Source: an uncultured Bacteroidales bacterium (lineage in GTDB: Bacteria > Bacteroidota > Bacteroidia > Bacteroidales > Muribaculaceae). From it: a DNA stretch of 5,934 bases. Below are positions 5,579 to 5,934 of the stretch, in pieces; within the stretch, counting starts at the first letter, position 1; each line of letters starts with the position of its first letter. Location: the NCBI GenBank assembly GCA_900554345.1, contig USHH01000145.1:1-5934 (forward strand). The letters are read 5' to 3'. A program made the translations under genes and the position numbers. The notes under the pieces are model-generated. The model saw only the letters and a program-made list of their open reading frames with translations. It did no database searches and had not been told where the DNA came from.

Positions 5579-5934
5579 TCATTCCACCGGACGCAGCCAC
5601 CGGAAGCCATAGAAGTGCTGGTTCTGGAGCTTGAAGAGGCGGGCGACCGGATAGGAATCCTCCACCACCTTCCCCTCCTCGACACCGATATGGATGAGGC
5701 GGGGCTCGCCGCTCTCCAGCGTCACGACGCCGATGTCGTAGACATCCTCGGCATCGCCGTTGGCAAGCATCATGATGATGTCGCCCTCCTGGAGAAGGGA
5801 GAGGAACTGCTTGTTGGAGGCCGTCTGCTTCTTGACGTGGGGCACCTTATGACCCCTGTATCCCATCTCTATCATGCGCTGCTCCTCGAAGGCCGCGGAG
5901 TCGGCGAGGGCCGGGAAGAGCTCGCGGTGGCGGG
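5579..5934 (-). CDS. C-terminal part of a DUF1460-like (NlpC/P60-like) protein, 5' end outside window
   Basis: The frame is open from the window end, so this is the last 117 or so codons of a longer gene; the Met at 5875 is internal. The visible part begins RHRELFPALADSAAFEEQRM and continues through GYRGHKVPHVKK. It then shows LQEGDIIMML, DVYDIGVV, PRLIHIGVEEGKVVED and the C-terminal QHFYGFRWLRPVE. The order GDII, then a xxxGVV strand, then LIHIG...GKVV, then a GFR(W/V)xR ending resembles the C-terminal half of DUF1460 / N-acetylmuramoyl-L-alanine amidase-like proteins of Bacteroidetes, which act on cell-wall peptides. In those the third segment usually reads HVGI, with a catalytic His. Here the corresponding residue appears to be Asp (YDIG), so activity or the assignment is uncertain. 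No Cys is visible in this part. It is followed after 10 bp by the HAD gene. Confidence 0.7.
   Translation of the reverse strand, partial: RHRELFPALADSAAFEEQRMIEMGYRGHKVPHVKKQTASNKQFLSLLQEGDIIMMLANGDAEDVYDIGVVTLESGEPRLIHIGVEEGKVVEDSYPVARLFKLQNQHFYGFRWLRPVE

Noticed and set aside
5569..5685. Upstream extension of the HAD gene by 39 codons (Arg/Ser-rich)
   Set aside because: It overlaps the neighbouring coding frame and puts the DLDDT motif too far from the N-terminus; the start at 5568 fits the family.

Overview
The window looks like chromosomal DNA of a Bacteroidales bacterium, possibly Muribaculaceae-like. Three things suggest this. Two good matches to the Bacteroidetes promoter (TTTG-like -33 element, about 20 bp, TAnnTTTG) precede minus-strand genes. 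Most starts lack Shine-Dalgarno sequences. The best-recognised proteins (long-form CapD/FlaA1-type dehydratase, type I asparaginase, DUF1460-like protein) fit that group. The family-level placement is inference. No RNA genes, CRISPR array or intact insertion sequence were seen.

Plus strand, left part (1-1625): the 3' half of a CapD/WbpM-type nucleotide-sugar 4,6-dehydratase, cut by the window edge, then a small single-pass membrane protein with an acidic Asp/Tyr-rich segment, then a small protein of unknown function. The 3' end of that last gene runs into a repeat unit.

Structured intergenic block (about 1565-1850): two 20-bp perfect palindromes in direct orientation. Each is followed by CTACA, and they differ from each other by paired (compensatory) changes. 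Next comes an AT-rich hairpin and then a long GC-rich hairpin. The block separates two convergent gene groups.

Minus strand, middle (1884-3585): a tightly coupled two-gene cassette with its own promoter. An ABC/AAA_15-type ATPase (372 aa) is followed, with an 8-bp overlap, by a 196-aa protein with TOPRIM-like E and DxD motifs. The layout matches OLD-family ATPase plus TOPRIM nuclease defence modules (PARIS AriA/AriB, AbiL, RloA/RloB), but neither protein can be assigned to a named system from sequence alone. This is the most interesting content of the window.

Minus strand, right part (3722-5934): a type I L-asparaginase (ansA) with its own promoter. Upstream of it are a HAD-family phosphatase and the 3' part of a protein resembling the C-terminal region of DUF1460 (NlpC/P60-like) proteins. 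The latter two are 10 bp apart and probably co-transcribed. The defence-like cassette sits between housekeeping genes and the repeat block, so it may be an accessory insertion.
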